Shown: positions 1 through 9,617 of the stretch, piece by piece
Layout: each line of letters starts with the position of its first letter
How positions within the stretch are numbered: the stretch's first letter is position 1
Source: Acinetobacter soli
Lineage (GTDB): Bacteria > Pseudomonadota > Gammaproteobacteria > Pseudomonadales > Moraxellaceae
DNA length: 64,000 nt
Direction of reading: 5' to 3'
Assembly: GCF_000760595.1 (NCBI RefSeq)
Contig: NZ_BBNM01000004.1
Span: 124,001-188,000, forward strand
The notes under the pieces: model-generated
What the model saw: only the letters and a program-made list of their open reading frames with translations
Databases searched by the model: none
Told to the model about the DNA's origin: nothing
Translations under genes and position numbers: made by a program

Positions 1-612
1 AAATACCATCCCCTTTTGCAATACCATGCCCTGATTCGGTTGACCATAGTGCAGAATATTCGGCTGTTCATGATAGACCTTTCCAATTCCATGACCACAA
101 TATTCACGCACAATGGAATAACCTTCAGTTTCGGCAACTTTTTGAATGGCATGACCAATGTCGCCCAAAGTAGCGCCAGGTTTGACACTGAGTATTCCGG
201 CACGCATCGCATTATAAGTGGTCATCACCAGTTTTTTTGCTTCTGGTTGTACATCTCCCACCAGATACATGCGACTGGTATCACCAAAATATCCATCTTT
301 AATAATCGCAACATCGATATTGATAATATCGCCATCTTGTAAAATTTTACTTGGCGATGGAATACCATGACAGACTACCTCATTGACTGAGGTACAGATG
401 GTCTTGGTAAAGCCGTGATAGCCGACATTTGCTGGAATTACGTTCAGCGTATTTACAATAAAATCATGACAACGTTGATCAAGCTCATCTGTACTCACGC
501 CAGGCTTTACAAATTGACCGATCATTTCAAGCACTTGAGCAGCCAAACGCCCAGATACACGTAGATGTTCTAAGTCTTGCTGGTCTTTAATCGTTACAGT
601 TGATGCACGCAT
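1..612 (-). CDS. map: Methionine aminopeptidase type I, N-terminal part (cut by window edge)
   Basis: This enzyme removes the N-terminal methionine from new proteins in the cytoplasm, using two metal ions. The 204 visible codons begin MRASTVTIKD and run off the left edge. They contain family hallmarks: VCHGIPS, the metal-ligand stretch INIDVAIIKDGYFGDTSRM with its two aspartates, and EYCGHGIG with a metal-binding histidine. The last part of the pita-bread fold (distal His and Glu ligands) lies outside the window. It is divergent from brnQ. The family identity is clear; I cannot judge the missing C-terminus. Confidence 0.93.
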   Translation of the reverse strand, partial: MRASTVTIKDQQDLEHLRVSGRLAAQVLEMIGQFVKPGVSTDELDQRCHDFIVNTLNVIPANVGYHGFTKTICTSVNEVVCHGIPSPSKILQDGDIINIDVAIIKDGYFGDTSRMYLVGDVQPEAKKLVMTTYNAMRAGILSVKPGATLGDIGHAIQKVAETEGYSIVREYCGHGIGKVYHEQPNILHYGQPNQGMVLQKGMVF

Positions 613-971
613 GTAATTACCCTCGGTCGTATCCGACTTATTATACTAGTTTTGAGAATCATTAACATAACTATCATGGAATGGTTCAATTTCCAATTCG
701 GCACAACACAATAAAAACTCAAAATAGATTAATATTTGCACATTTAATGTAAATTTGATGAATAAATGAATAAAAATTTTATTCGCAATAAAAGTTTGAA
801 ATTAAAAATGTTGGCAAAGATATCAAGTATATAAATTAAACAGTGTGCTTTTTTACTAAACAATCAGGCAGCAAATAGGTGTTTTTATTAATTTTTGGGC
901 CGTGCGAATTGCACAAAAATGGCTCCTTTTGCTCTAAAATTCGCGCTTCTTTACTGCGTCTCACCTTTTTT
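613..971. other. Divergent intergenic region map / brnQ
   Basis: These 359 bases separate two divergent genes, so promoters for both must lie here. The sequence is AT-rich. A small inverted repeat (GTGC-GAATT-GCAC, about 902-914) sits in the brnQ leader. I see no RNA gene, no convincing leader peptide and no clear consensus promoter. Confidence 0.5.
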
Positions 972-2264
972 ATGACTAGTCTTCGTACTTCAGATATTAT
1001 TGCATTGGGGTTTATGACCTTTGCTCTATTTATTGGGGCTGGCAATATTATCTTCCCACCGATTGTTGCACAACAAGCAGGTGAACACGTCTGGCTGGCT
1101 GCTGCAGGATTCTTGATCACTGCAGTGGGTCTACCAGTCATCACGATTATGGCCTTGTCTCGTATGGAAGGTTCAATCGCGATGATCAGCTCACCACTTG
1201 GACGTGTTTTCAGCTTAATTTTGACCGTTGTGTGTTATCTGTCTGTCGGTCCACTTTTTGCTACTCCACGAACTGCCACTGTTTCGTATGAAATTGGCTT
1301 TTCATCGTTTTTTGGCACATCTGCAAGCAGTTTGCTGATCTACAGTATCGTGTATTTTGCTGTAGTGACTTTGGTTTCATTGTATCCAAACAAACTTCTC
1401 GATACCGTTGGCCATGTACTGGCGCCTCTTAAGATTTTCGCCTTGGCGATTTTAGGTATTGCTGCGGTTGCAATTCCATCAGGTTATATCCCACCAGCCA
1501 TCAACAACTACGTCACCAACCCGGTGTCGGAAGGTTTTGTAAATGGCTATTTGACTATGGATACTTTGGGTGCGCTGGTTTTTGGTATCGTCATTATTCA
1601 GGCGATTTACTCGCGTGGTGTACGTGATCCGAAACTGGTTACACGTTATGCTGTCATTGCCAGCATTATTTCTGGTATTGGTTTAACACTGGTTTATTTA
1701 AGCTTGTTTAAACTCGGCTTAGGTAGTCATGAAGTTGCACCAAATGCGAGCAACGGTGCTGTGATTTTGCACGCTTATGTGCAGCATGCCTTTGGAAACC
1801 TAGGTACTTGGTTTTTATCTGGCCTGATTTTCCTTGCCTGTATGGTGACCGCGATTGGCCTCACCTGTGCATGTGCTGAGTATTTCGCGCAATTAACCAA
1901 ACTTCCTTACAAATTATTTGTATTTGTGCTGGTCGGTTTCTCGCTTATTATCTCAAATCTTGGTTTGACTAAACTGATTGCGGTGTCGGTACCGGTGCTG
2001 ACTGCAATTTATCCACCTGCAATTGTGGTGATTATGCTGAGTTTCTTCTGGAAATTCTGGAAAAAACCATCCAACGTTGTAGGCCCTGTAACTGCATGCT
2101 CATTCTTGTTTGGTATTATAGAAGGCTTAAAAACAGCCGGTTTCACAGATGCACTTCCATCGTTTGTGCAACATTTGCCACTCAATGAGCAAAATTTAGC
2201 ATGGTTGATCCCATCTTTAGTGGTACTCGTCATTTCTATTGTGATCGATAAAGTGAAAAATTAA
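972..2264 (+). CDS. brnQ: Branched-chain amino acid transport system II carrier protein
   Basis: This is an inner-membrane cation-coupled symporter for leucine, isoleucine and valine (LIVCS family). The protein of 430 residues starts MTSLRTSDIIALGFMTFALF, followed by the family signature around GAGNIIFPP, and has about twelve hydrophobic segments along its length. An in-frame start exists 31 codons upstream, but the family normally begins just before the LRTSD motif, so I chose the start at 972. There is no good Shine-Dalgarno there, so translation may be weak or the start slightly different. It is followed by its own terminator. Confidence 0.92.
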   Translation: MTSLRTSDIIALGFMTFALFIGAGNIIFPPIVAQQAGEHVWLAAAGFLITAVGLPVITIMALSRMEGSIAMISSPLGRVFSLILTVVCYLSVGPLFATPRTATVSYEIGFSSFFGTSASSLLIYSIVYFAVVTLVSLYPNKLLDTVGHVLAPLKIFALAILGIAAVAIPSGYIPPAINNYVTNPVSEGFVNGYLTMDTLGALVFGIVIIQAIYSRGVRDPKLVTRYAVIASIISGIGLTLVYLSLFKLGLGSHEVAPNASNGAVILHAYVQHAFGNLGTWFLSGLIFLACMVTAIGLTCACAEYFAQLTKLPYKLFVFVLVGFSLIISNLGLTKLIAVSVPVLTAIYPPAIVVIMLSFFWKFWKKPSNVVGPVTACSFLFGIIEGLKTAGFTDALPSFVQHLPLNEQNLAWLIPSLVVLVISIVIDKVKN

Positions 2265-2691
2265 TCGTTTTCACCCATCGTCAATGTAAGCGCGTGCTTT
2301 ATCCAAGCCGCATCTTGCAATCAATAAAAATGCCGTCGTTTTTACCCAAAACAGGCATTTTTTATTTGATACTGATAAAAATTCTAAAACTATCTTTTCT
2401 GGCTCATTTTTTGCTTAACAATAATGAAGCATCTACGTGACACTTTTGTCGAATATTGATCGCGTTATTCCTATCGTATACTGAAGCTACACTTTAAGAT
2501 GCTTTAATATTTTCGAGCTAAATATTATTATTTTTCTTGAATAATGATGCAGTGTATTATCATTTTTGTATATCGAGTGAAAAAATAATAGTATCAACTC
2601 TTGAAATAGAATCTAAATCGCAGTACAACAAATGATATAGCAATTCGCTACTGTGATTTAAACGTAAATAAACAACATGGGAGGGGTGGAG
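2265..2691. other. Intergenic region between brnQ and small membrane protein
   Basis: Apart from the brnQ terminator this AT-rich stretch of about 430 bases contains no ORF I can support. The promoter of the downstream small gene must lie here, but I could not pick one with confidence. Confidence 0.4.
2326..2364 (+). terminator. Rho-independent terminator after brnQ
   Basis: The stem AAAAATGCC / GGCATTTTTT encloses a second small stem (GTTTT/AAAAC) and ends in a T run. It lies 60 bases after the brnQ stop. Confidence 0.8.
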
Positions 2692-2952
2692 ATGTCATCA
2701 ATACATTTCAATAAGCAAGTCTTCATTAACACTCTGAAGACCTCAAATATGGTCGTATATGGAGTAACCACGTTTGCTCTGATGCTTACGATCATGTTTC
2801 AAGGCATGATTAAGGGTAACTTAAAGCCCGAATACTTTGGCTATGCCTTGATCGTATCTTTCGCCTTCTGTGTATGGGCTTTCGTCGACCATAAGTTTCG
2901 AAAACTGGGTGCCGAAAGAGCCAAATCTAAATTAGAAAAAATGGATGAGTAA
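2692..2952 (+). CDS. Small two-helix inner-membrane protein of unknown function
   Basis: I do not recognise a family. The 86 residues contain two hydrophobic segments (about residues 21-41 and 52-68), a basic stretch and a charged C-terminal tail rich in Lys and Glu, as in a small inner-membrane protein. A strong Shine-Dalgarno (GGAGGGG, 2680-2686) lies seven bases before ATG 2692. It overlaps the alternative ATG at 2677, so 2692 is the better start. A perfect terminator hairpin overlaps the stop codon, which supports a real monocistronic gene. It lies upstream of the fru operon but is transcriptionally separate. Confidence 0.75.
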   Translation: MSSIHFNKQVFINTLKTSNMVVYGVTTFALMLTIMFQGMIKGNLKPEYFGYALIVSFAFCVWAFVDHKFRKLGAERAKSKLEKMDE

Positions 2953-2966
2953 TCATCCATTTTTTT
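2941..2966 (+). terminator. Rho-independent terminator overlapping the end of the small membrane protein gene
   Basis: A perfect 8-bp stem ATGGATGA / TCATCCAT with a GTAA loop is followed by a run of T. The last codons and stop are part of the hairpin. Confidence 0.85.
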
Positions 2967-3420
2967 CATCTGTTTGAGCTTAAATTACTTACTCACTTTT
3001 ATTATTTTTATTTTTTGACCATTTTTGCCAATTGCCCTTCTCTCTTATTTAATCTTATATGTTCTATTCAAAATATCATGACTTATCGCTTTAAAATACG
3101 TTCAATTACTCGCATCATTACTCCCGCTTAATACTTGCGTTTAAAGTCACCCGCTTTTATAGCCGCATCCGCTTACTAAATCAATTTGACGAATTATATG
3201 TAACTTGCAGAAAAGTTTCTATTTTTGTTTGAGCTTTTGACTAAAAAATAAGTGAGTTGGTACTTTATCATATCGATAATTTTATGAAGTTCTGTTAAAG
3301 TTTCACCGGAAGCTAAGTCCTATTTTTAAGTTTAACTTGATTTAAAATGACGATGAATTGGCTTCTTTTTTATATCCTGAGCATTTCAAGGTCTTCATTA
3401 AAATTATCAAAGGAAGCTTT
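2967..3420. other. Upstream region of the fructose PTS operon
   Basis: About 450 AT-rich bases without a supportable gene. The distal part carries the candidate fruB promoter and a Cra-like site, listed separately. I see nothing identifiable in 2970-3230. Confidence 0.45.
3237..3310 (+). promoter_or_regulatory. Candidate fruBKA promoter with downstream Cra/FruR-like site
   Basis: TTGACT (3237-3242) and TACTTT (3261-3266) are spaced by 18 bases and could be a sigma-70 promoter. Downstream, the reverse complement of about 3294-3309 reads GGTGAAACTTTAAC, which contains the TGAAAC core of Cra/FruR operators but differs from the consensus at other positions. An interrupted palindrome TTATC-ATATC-GATAA lies at 3265-3279. 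In other gammaproteobacteria FruR represses fru operons until fructose-1-phosphate is present. That this applies here is inference. Confidence 0.3.
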
Positions 3421-6270
3421 ATGTTAGTACTTGAGCCCCAACATGTTCACATGCATCAACATGCTGGTGATAAAGCAGAAGCGCTACAATGTTTAATAAA
3501 TATTCTGGTTGAAGACCAACTCGTAACTGCTGAATATCTTTCTGGACTAGAGGCACGTGAAAAGCAAAGCGCGACATATTTGGGTCAAGGGATTGCGATT
3601 CCACATGGAACACCACAATCACGAGAATTTATTTTAAACACAGGTGTTCGTTTAGCACATTTTCCAGACGGCGTTGTCTGGGACGGTGAAAATGTTATTT
3701 ACTTGGCTGTGGTTATTGCAGCAAAATCAGATGAACATTTGCAGGTTTTACAAATTCTGACGCGTGCGTTGAGTAAAGATGTACATGAGTTGGTTAAGTC
3801 TGCTACAACAGCAGAACAGATTATCGAAATTTTACAAGCACAGCCCCAATCATTGGTCTTGCATGAAAATTTAATTCAAACCGATACACAGGTTGACGAT
3901 ATCGAAGACTTCTTCTGGAATGCAAGTAAGCTTCTCAAACAACAAAAATTGGTTGAACCTGGTTTTATTAGTCAACTTAATCCTAAAAATACGATTCAAA
4001 TTCAAGATGATCTTTGGTCAATTTCAGGTTCAGGTTATGTAAAACAACCTGCCGTGAGTATTGTGAAAGCTAAACAACCATTGGCTTTTCAAGGCAGTAC
4101 CATCAAAACCCTGATTTGTATTGCTGAAAATGAACAGCTCGATACACAACAATTTAACCGCTTGATGGATGTGCTGTTTCAACCACAAGTACAACAACAG
4201 CTAGACGATGAGCAATCTAGCAATCAAATTGCCAAACTTGTTGGTGCAGAAACGATTCCAGACTGGCCTTCACGCAATATTCTACTTGCCAATGCCCATG
4301 GTTTACATGCACGCCCGGCAACACAACTGGTGAACCTAACCAAAACCTTTAGTGGTGATCTTCAGGTATCAGTAGATGGTGGTAGTTTTGTTTCTGCAAA
4401 AAGCCTGACTAAACTCCTGTCTTTGGGTTGTCAACGTGGTCAACGCCTAACCTTTATTGCAGAACCTGATACAGATGCAATTTTGGCACTCGATCAGATT
4501 GTCGAGGCTGTACGTGATGGTTTAGGTGAAGAGGTTGAGCCAATTGAAGAAAATCTGTTTTTAAATTCAGCACTTGATCAGGACAGCTCGGCTGAAACCG
4601 AACAGTATGAAATTACCCATTGCGGTATTGCAGCCTCTTCTGGTTTAGCATTTGGCCCTGCGCATGTCATTAAGCCGAAAAAATTTAATTACGATCGTTA
4701 TGCAGGCAGTTTAAAAGAAGAAAAAGAAAAGCTTGAAATTGCAATTCGTACGGTTAAAAACACCATTCACCAATACATTTCAAAATCTGCATCGAAAGAC
4801 ATCAAGCAAATTTTTCTTGCTCACCTTGAAATGCTTGATGACCCAGATCTGATTCAACAAGTTCATTTGGCGTTAAATCACAATTTAAGTGCGGCCGCTG
4901 CATGGCATGAACATATTGAAAAAGCAGCCAAGGCACAAGAAGGCTTGAAGGATAAACTGCTTGCAGAACGTGCTGCTGATTTGCGTGATATCGGCGATAA
5001 GGTTTTGGCCATTTTGTGTAATGAGCCTGAAGTGGAAGAGCCAGAACAGCCTTATATCCTGATTATGCATGATGTAGGTCCGAGCGATGTTGCCCGCCTA
5101 AACAAAGACCGTGTCGCAGGTATTCTGACATCGATTGGTGGTGCAAGTGCCCACAGTGCCATTGTCGCTCGTGCTTTAGGTATTCCGGCTGTTGTGGGTG
5201 CAGGTGATGCTGTACTGAACATTGATTCGCATGCAGTTGTACTCATTAACGGTGACACAGGTGAATTCGAAGTGAATCCTTCACCTGAACAGATTGAACA
5301 TGCAATTCGTGAACGCGAAGTACAGCGTCTACGCCGTGAAGAAGCTGAAAAATCTGCACACGAGCCAGCGATTACCACAGACCAGCATCAAATCGAAATT
5401 GCTGCCAATGTTGGAAAAATTGTCGATACGGCTAAAGCTGTTCAAAACGGCGCAGAAGCCATTGGCTTATTGCGAACTGAACTGGTGTTTATGTCGCATA
5501 ACAGCGCACCAGATGAATTAGCTCAAGAAAAAGATTACCGTCATGTACTTGATGCACTCGAAGGCCGTCCACTTGTCGTTCGTACACTTGATGTAGGTGG
5601 AGACAAGCCACTTCCATACTTACCGATTGCAGCCGAAGAAAATCCGTTTTTGGGATTACGCGGTATTCGTTTGACTTTACGCAAACCAACATTACTGCGT
5701 CAGCAATTAATTGCATTGCTTAAATCGGCAGATAATCGCCCACTGCGCATTATGTTTCCAATGGTTGGTCGAGTTGAAGAATGGCGCGCTGCTAAAGGCA
5801 TCTTAGACGAAGTACTACAGCAGTATCCGTGTGAAAACCTTGAAGTCGGCATCATGATTGAGGTTCCTTCCGCAGCGCTCTTGACCCCTATTTTAGCTAA
5901 AGAGGTCGACTTCTTTAGTATCGGTACAAATGACTTAACGCAATACACCATGGCAATTGACCGTGGTCATCCGATTTTATCGGCTGAAGCAGACGGACTT
6001 CACCCAAGTATCCTGCTTTTAATTGATCAAACGGTACGTGCTGCACATGCAAATAACAAATGGGTGGGTATTTGTGGTGAACTTGCCGCAGATCCTAAAG
6101 CTGTACCCATTTTAATGGGACTTGGTGTTGATGAGCTCAGTATGTCAATTTCTAGCATTCCACTGGTTAAGGCTCAAGTGCGCCACTTAAATTATGCTGA
6201 GTGTCAAAAACTCGCGCAAAAAGCATTGCTTTGCGATAGTGCGACTGCAGTTCGTGAATTGGCGGAATAA
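3421..6270 (+). CDS. fruB: Fructose PTS multiphosphoryl transfer protein (EIIA-HPr-EI fusion)
   Basis: This cytoplasmic phosphocarrier passes phosphate from PEP through its EI, HPr and EIIA domains to the fructose permease FruA. The 949 residues show all three domains in order: an EIIA-Fru domain with active-site His62 in PHGT, an HPr domain with His296 in HARPA, and a C-terminal enzyme I with His578 in GGASAHS and Cys885 in the late CGELAADP motif. A TTG-initiated extension of 21 codons is possible, but ATG 3421 follows an AAAGGA Shine-Dalgarno and gives the usual N-terminus. It is the first gene of fruB-fruK-fruA, six bases before fruK. The fusion makes the fructose PTS self-sufficient. Confidence 0.96.
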   Translation: MLVLEPQHVHMHQHAGDKAEALQCLINILVEDQLVTAEYLSGLEAREKQSATYLGQGIAIPHGTPQSREFILNTGVRLAHFPDGVVWDGENVIYLAVVIAAKSDEHLQVLQILTRALSKDVHELVKSATTAEQIIEILQAQPQSLVLHENLIQTDTQVDDIEDFFWNASKLLKQQKLVEPGFISQLNPKNTIQIQDDLWSISGSGYVKQPAVSIVKAKQPLAFQGSTIKTLICIAENEQLDTQQFNRLMDVLFQPQVQQQLDDEQSSNQIAKLVGAETIPDWPSRNILLANAHGLHARPATQLVNLTKTFSGDLQVSVDGGSFVSAKSLTKLLSLGCQRGQRLTFIAEPDTDAILALDQIVEAVRDGLGEEVEPIEENLFLNSALDQDSSAETEQYEITHCGIAASSGLAFGPAHVIKPKKFNYDRYAGSLKEEKEKLEIAIRTVKNTIHQYISKSASKDIKQIFLAHLEMLDDPDLIQQVHLALNHNLSAAAAWHEHIEKAAKAQEGLKDKLLAERAADLRDIGDKVLAILCNEPEVEEPEQPYILIMHDVGPSDVARLNKDRVAGILTSIGGASAHSAIVARALGIPAVVGAGDAVLNIDSHAVVLINGDTGEFEVNPSPEQIEHAIREREVQRLRREEAEKSAHEPAITTDQHQIEIAANVGKIVDTAKAVQNGAEAIGLLRTELVFMSHNSAPDELAQEKDYRHVLDALEGRPLVVRTLDVGGDKPLPYLPIAAEENPFLGLRGIRLTLRKPTLLRQQLIALLKSADNRPLRIMFPMVGRVEEWRAAKGILDEVLQQYPCENLEVGIMIEVPSAALLTPILAKEVDFFSIGTNDLTQYTMAIDRGHPILSAEADGLHPSILLLIDQTVRAAHANNKWVGICGELAADPKAVPILMGLGVDELSMSISSIPLVKAQVRHLNYAECQKLAQKALLCDSATAVRELAE

Positions 6271-6276
6271 TAACCC

Positions 6277-7209
6277 ATGGCAAAAATTTTAACTATTACT
6301 CTAAATCCAGCTATTGATATCACTATCGAACTTGAAACACTTCATGTCGGTGCAGTCAATCGTCAGCAGCATGTACAACTACATGCTGCAGGTAAAGGAT
6401 TAAATGTTGCACAGGTCTTACATGATTTGGGGCATGATGTCATTGTTTCGGGCTTCTTAGGGGTAAGAAATCGAGAGATTTTTGATCGCCACTTTGAAGA
6501 AATGCACTTTGAAAATCAGTTTATCTATATTCCGGGCGAAACACGCCAGAATGTCAAAATTGCAGAATACTCTGGCCGCATGACAGATATTAATGGTAAA
6601 GGTTTTCTGGTTTCCGAAAGTGATAAGCAACGCTTGATGCTTCAGATTCATCAGGCTGCTCAAGAAGTCGAATGCGTTGTCATTGGTGGAAGTTTGCCAC
6701 AAGGATTTTCAGTAGACGATTTAAAAGCATTGATGGATATGTTGCAAAAAGCCAATAAACTGGTCGCAATTGATACCAGTGGTGAAGCACTTGTCGCCGC
6801 GATTTCAATGCATCCTTGGATGATCAAACCCAATACCGATGAACTTGAAGAAAGTTATGGTAAGAAGCTCACCGAACTGTCTGAACAAATCGAATTGTTT
6901 AAAGCGCTCGATAGCCGTATTGAGCATGTTGTGATTTCGATGGGTGAAGACGGCGTGCACTGGCTCAACCCTGCTCAAGCATTAAAATCGTTGCCGCCTA
7001 AAGTAGAAGTGAAAAGTACAGTAGGTGCAGGTGATTCATTGTTGGCAGGAATGATACATGGTTTGGTCAGCAAGCTCTCTGCCGAAGAAACACTTCAAAC
7101 GGCAACTGCAATTGCAAGTAATGCTGTGAGCCAAATTGGCTTTCGCGTACCAACAGAAGAAAAGCTGTTGAATCTTAAACAACAAACCACTATCAAATCA
7201 TTGAGTTAA
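6277..7209 (+). CDS. fruK: 1-phosphofructokinase
   Basis: This enzyme phosphorylates fructose-1-phosphate, made by the PTS, to fructose-1,6-bisphosphate. The 310-residue pfkB-family kinase starts AKILTITLNPAIDIT, has the glycine-rich substrate loop AAGKGLNVAQVL near residue 37, and the anion-hole/catalytic motif VGAGDS with Asp253 as base. Its length is typical. It sits between fruB and fruA with 6-base and 4-base gaps, so the three are surely co-transcribed. The product enters central metabolism beyond phosphofructokinase. Confidence 0.96.
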   Translation: MAKILTITLNPAIDITIELETLHVGAVNRQQHVQLHAAGKGLNVAQVLHDLGHDVIVSGFLGVRNREIFDRHFEEMHFENQFIYIPGETRQNVKIAEYSGRMTDINGKGFLVSESDKQRLMLQIHQAAQEVECVVIGGSLPQGFSVDDLKALMDMLQKANKLVAIDTSGEALVAAISMHPWMIKPNTDELEESYGKKLTELSEQIELFKALDSRIEHVVISMGEDGVHWLNPAQALKSLPPKVEVKSTVGAGDSLLAGMIHGLVSKLSAEETLQTATAIASNAVSQIGFRVPTEEKLLNLKQQTTIKSLS

Positions 7210-7213
7210 TCTG

Positions 7214-8938
7214 ATGCAGACAGTTCAATCCCTCTTATTTGTGATCAATAGTACGCAGCAGTACGTCAATGCTTCGATTTTGGCAAAAAAGTTGACTCAA
7301 TCTGCAAACAAATTGGGCTATACCAGCACGACTATTGCATCAAAAGATGACATTCCACAGCATAATGTCGATGTTGTGGTGTTTCTGGGTGATCTACCGA
7401 GTAATGTTGCTGCGTACCCTGCAAACTTGGTCGCACAAATTCGTTTGGATGATGCCACAAAGAATACAGATGAATTACTCAGTCATGCCTTAAACAATGC
7501 TCAAGCTGCAAGTGAGTCTGCCTCACTCACAGCTTCAACTGGCAATCAGGCAAAACGCTTTGTTGCAATCACAGCTTGCCCAACGGGTGTAGCGCACACC
7601 TTTATGGCTGCTGAGGCTTTACAACAAGGTGCGACCAAGCACGACTATATCATTGATGTTGAAACCCAAGGCTCTGTTGGCGCAAAAAACATTCTGACAG
7701 CAGAAGCGATTGAAGCGGCCGACATTGTCATTTTGGCAACAGATATTGAAGTGAATACCGACCGCTTTGTGGGCAAACGCGTTTATCGTTGCAGCACAGG
7801 CTTTGCCTTAAAACAAACTGACAAGGCGTTTCAACAAGCGATTAGCGAAGCTAAGGTTCTTGAATCGTCCAAGCAAGCTGCAACCGCAGCGTCTGGCTCA
7901 GCGACAAAAGAAAAGGCTGGCGTGTACAAACACCTACTGACAGGTGTTTCTTTCATGCTACCTATGGTGGTTGCGGGTGGCTTGCTTATCGCACTATCGC
8001 TATGTTTTGGTTTAAATGCTGCTGAACAAAGCGGAAGTTTAGCTTATATTTTGAAGCAAATTGGTGTAACAGCCTTTACACTCATGGTGCCGATGTTGTC
8101 TGGCTATATTGCCTATTCAATTGCCGACCGCCCAGGCTTAACACCAGGACTGATTGGTGGCTTATTGGCGACCCAGTTGCAAGCAGGTTTTTTAGGCGGG
8201 ATTGTTTCAGGTTTCCTTGCTGGTTATATCGCGTTGTTTTTGGCCAAAAAAATCAAGTTGCCAACCAGCCTTGAGTCATTAAAACCAATCCTCATTGTTC
8301 CATTATTGGGAACATTGTCGGTTGGTTTGATCATGTACTATGTTGTGGGTAGTCCGGTTGCTCAAATCTTTGAAATGATGAAAGACTTCCTGAACAACAT
8401 GGGTACAACCAACGCTGTGTTGATGGGAATTGTTTTGGCATCGATGATGTGTATCGATTTGGGTGGGCCAATCAACAAAGCAGCTTATGCTTTTACTGTA
8501 GGCCTTTTAACCACCAATACGTATATGCCAATGGCTGCCACAATGGCGGGCGGTATGGTACCTGCACTCGGAATGGCGCTGGCTACATTCTTTGCGAAAA
8601 ATAAATTTAATACGGGCGAACGCGATGCCGGTAAGGCTGCATTTGTTTTGGGCTTGTGTTTTATTTCTGAAGGTGCAATTCCATTTGCAGCAAAAGATCC
8701 GATGCGAGTAATTCCAACCTGTATCGCTGGTGGTGCAGTCACAGGTGCGCTTGTTGCACTATTTCATTGCGAGCTGGTTACACCGCATGGTGGCGTATTT
8801 GTATTGCTGATTCCAAATGCAATCAACCACGCGTGGCTGTATCTCATTGCGATTGCTGCAGGCAGCTTAGTAACAGGTCTGAGCTACGCTTTACTCAAGC
8901 GCCGTGAAACAGCACCTTTGGTTGCACAGAAAGCTTAA
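7214..8938 (+). CDS. fruA: PTS fructose-specific permease, EIIB'BC
   Basis: This inner-membrane transporter takes up fructose and phosphorylates it at C1. Residues 1-100 form a degenerate IIB-like domain without an obvious active cysteine. Residues 115-210 are the functional IIB domain with phospho-accepting Cys122 in ITACPTGVAHTFMA. A small linker leads to the membrane IIC domain (about 235-565) with many hydrophobic segments and the GGPINKAAYAF motif. The 574-residue length fits FruA. It receives phosphate from FruB. A strong terminator closes the operon just after it. Confidence 0.96.
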   Translation: MQTVQSLLFVINSTQQYVNASILAKKLTQSANKLGYTSTTIASKDDIPQHNVDVVVFLGDLPSNVAAYPANLVAQIRLDDATKNTDELLSHALNNAQAASESASLTASTGNQAKRFVAITACPTGVAHTFMAAEALQQGATKHDYIIDVETQGSVGAKNILTAEAIEAADIVILATDIEVNTDRFVGKRVYRCSTGFALKQTDKAFQQAISEAKVLESSKQAATAASGSATKEKAGVYKHLLTGVSFMLPMVVAGGLLIALSLCFGLNAAEQSGSLAYILKQIGVTAFTLMVPMLSGYIAYSIADRPGLTPGLIGGLLATQLQAGFLGGIVSGFLAGYIALFLAKKIKLPTSLESLKPILIVPLLGTLSVGLIMYYVVGSPVAQIFEMMKDFLNNMGTTNAVLMGIVLASMMCIDLGGPINKAAYAFTVGLLTTNTYMPMAATMAGGMVPALGMALATFFAKNKFNTGERDAGKAAFVLGLCFISEGAIPFAAKDPMRVIPTCIAGGAVTGALVALFHCELVTPHGGVFVLLIPNAINHAWLYLIAIAAGSLVTGLSYALLKRRETAPLVAQKA

Positions 8939-8951
8939 GTTATACGTGTTA

Positions 8952-8981
8952 TAAAAAAGAGAGGTTATCCTCTCTTTTTTT
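8952..8981 (+). terminator. Rho-independent terminator of the fruBKA operon
   Basis: The stem AAAAGAGAGG / CCTCTCTTTT with a TTAT loop merges into a T run 15 bases after the fruA stop. Confidence 0.9.
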
Positions 8982-9092
8982 ATGTCCTGATTTTTTGATT
9001 CGTCACGAATAAGCGAAATTGTCTGGATTTGTCATAAAGAATTAGTTATAAGTGATTTTTAAGCTTTAATATGAATACTCAGCAAAACGCTT

Positions 9093-9617
9093 ATGACATC
9101 TTTAGAACAATCTCTTGCTGAAATTCCAGCCTTCGCACCTATCCATGCACATCTTTTTAGTTCTGGTCAGCCAAGCGCTGAACAGCTTAAGTGTATTAAA
9201 GAATATGGCTTTAGTACCGTCATTAATCTGGCCTTAAATGATGCTGATCCACACTTAAATCATGAAGATCGAATCTGTCTCGAACTTGGGCTCAATTATA
9301 TCCATTTGCCTATGTTATGGGATATGCCAAATGCTGAACAAGGCTTGTTAATTTTAGACCTGATTGATCATCTTGTCGGTAATGAAATGGTCTGGATTCA
9401 TTGTGCTAAAAATTATCGGGTCAGTTGTTTGATGTACCTATATCGTCAATATTATATGGATATTGATATTTCAGAGGCCCAAACACAACTTGAAGAAGTG
9501 TGGCAACCCAACGAAACTTGGACGGGCATTATTCACAGTATTGCTTTACAGCTTCAAGGCCGTAAAGCAACACGCGATATTCAAAATACCATGAATCAAT
9601 CCGATCATTTTACCTGA
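9093..9617 (+). CDS. Dual-specificity/tyrosine-phosphatase-like protein with a CX4R loop
   Basis: The 174-residue protein resembles the bacterial tyrosine-phosphatase-like family. The N-terminal part ([19 protein letters not shown]) is typical of it, and the P-loop region reads [10 protein letters not shown]. The cysteine (104) and arginine (109) are separated by four residues, not the five of classical protein tyrosine phosphatases, so normal catalysis is not assured. The same shortened loop may be usual for this subfamily, which I recall but cannot check. It is convergent with ispF and overlaps its 3' end by 13 bases. Substrate unknown. Confidence 0.75.
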   Translation: MTSLEQSLAEIPAFAPIHAHLFSSGQPSAEQLKCIKEYGFSTVINLALNDADPHLNHEDRICLELGLNYIHLPMLWDMPNAEQGLLILDLIDHLVGNEMVWIHCAKNYRVSCLMYLYRQYYMDIDISEAQTQLEEVWQPNETWTGIIHSIALQLQGRKATRDIQNTMNQSDHFT

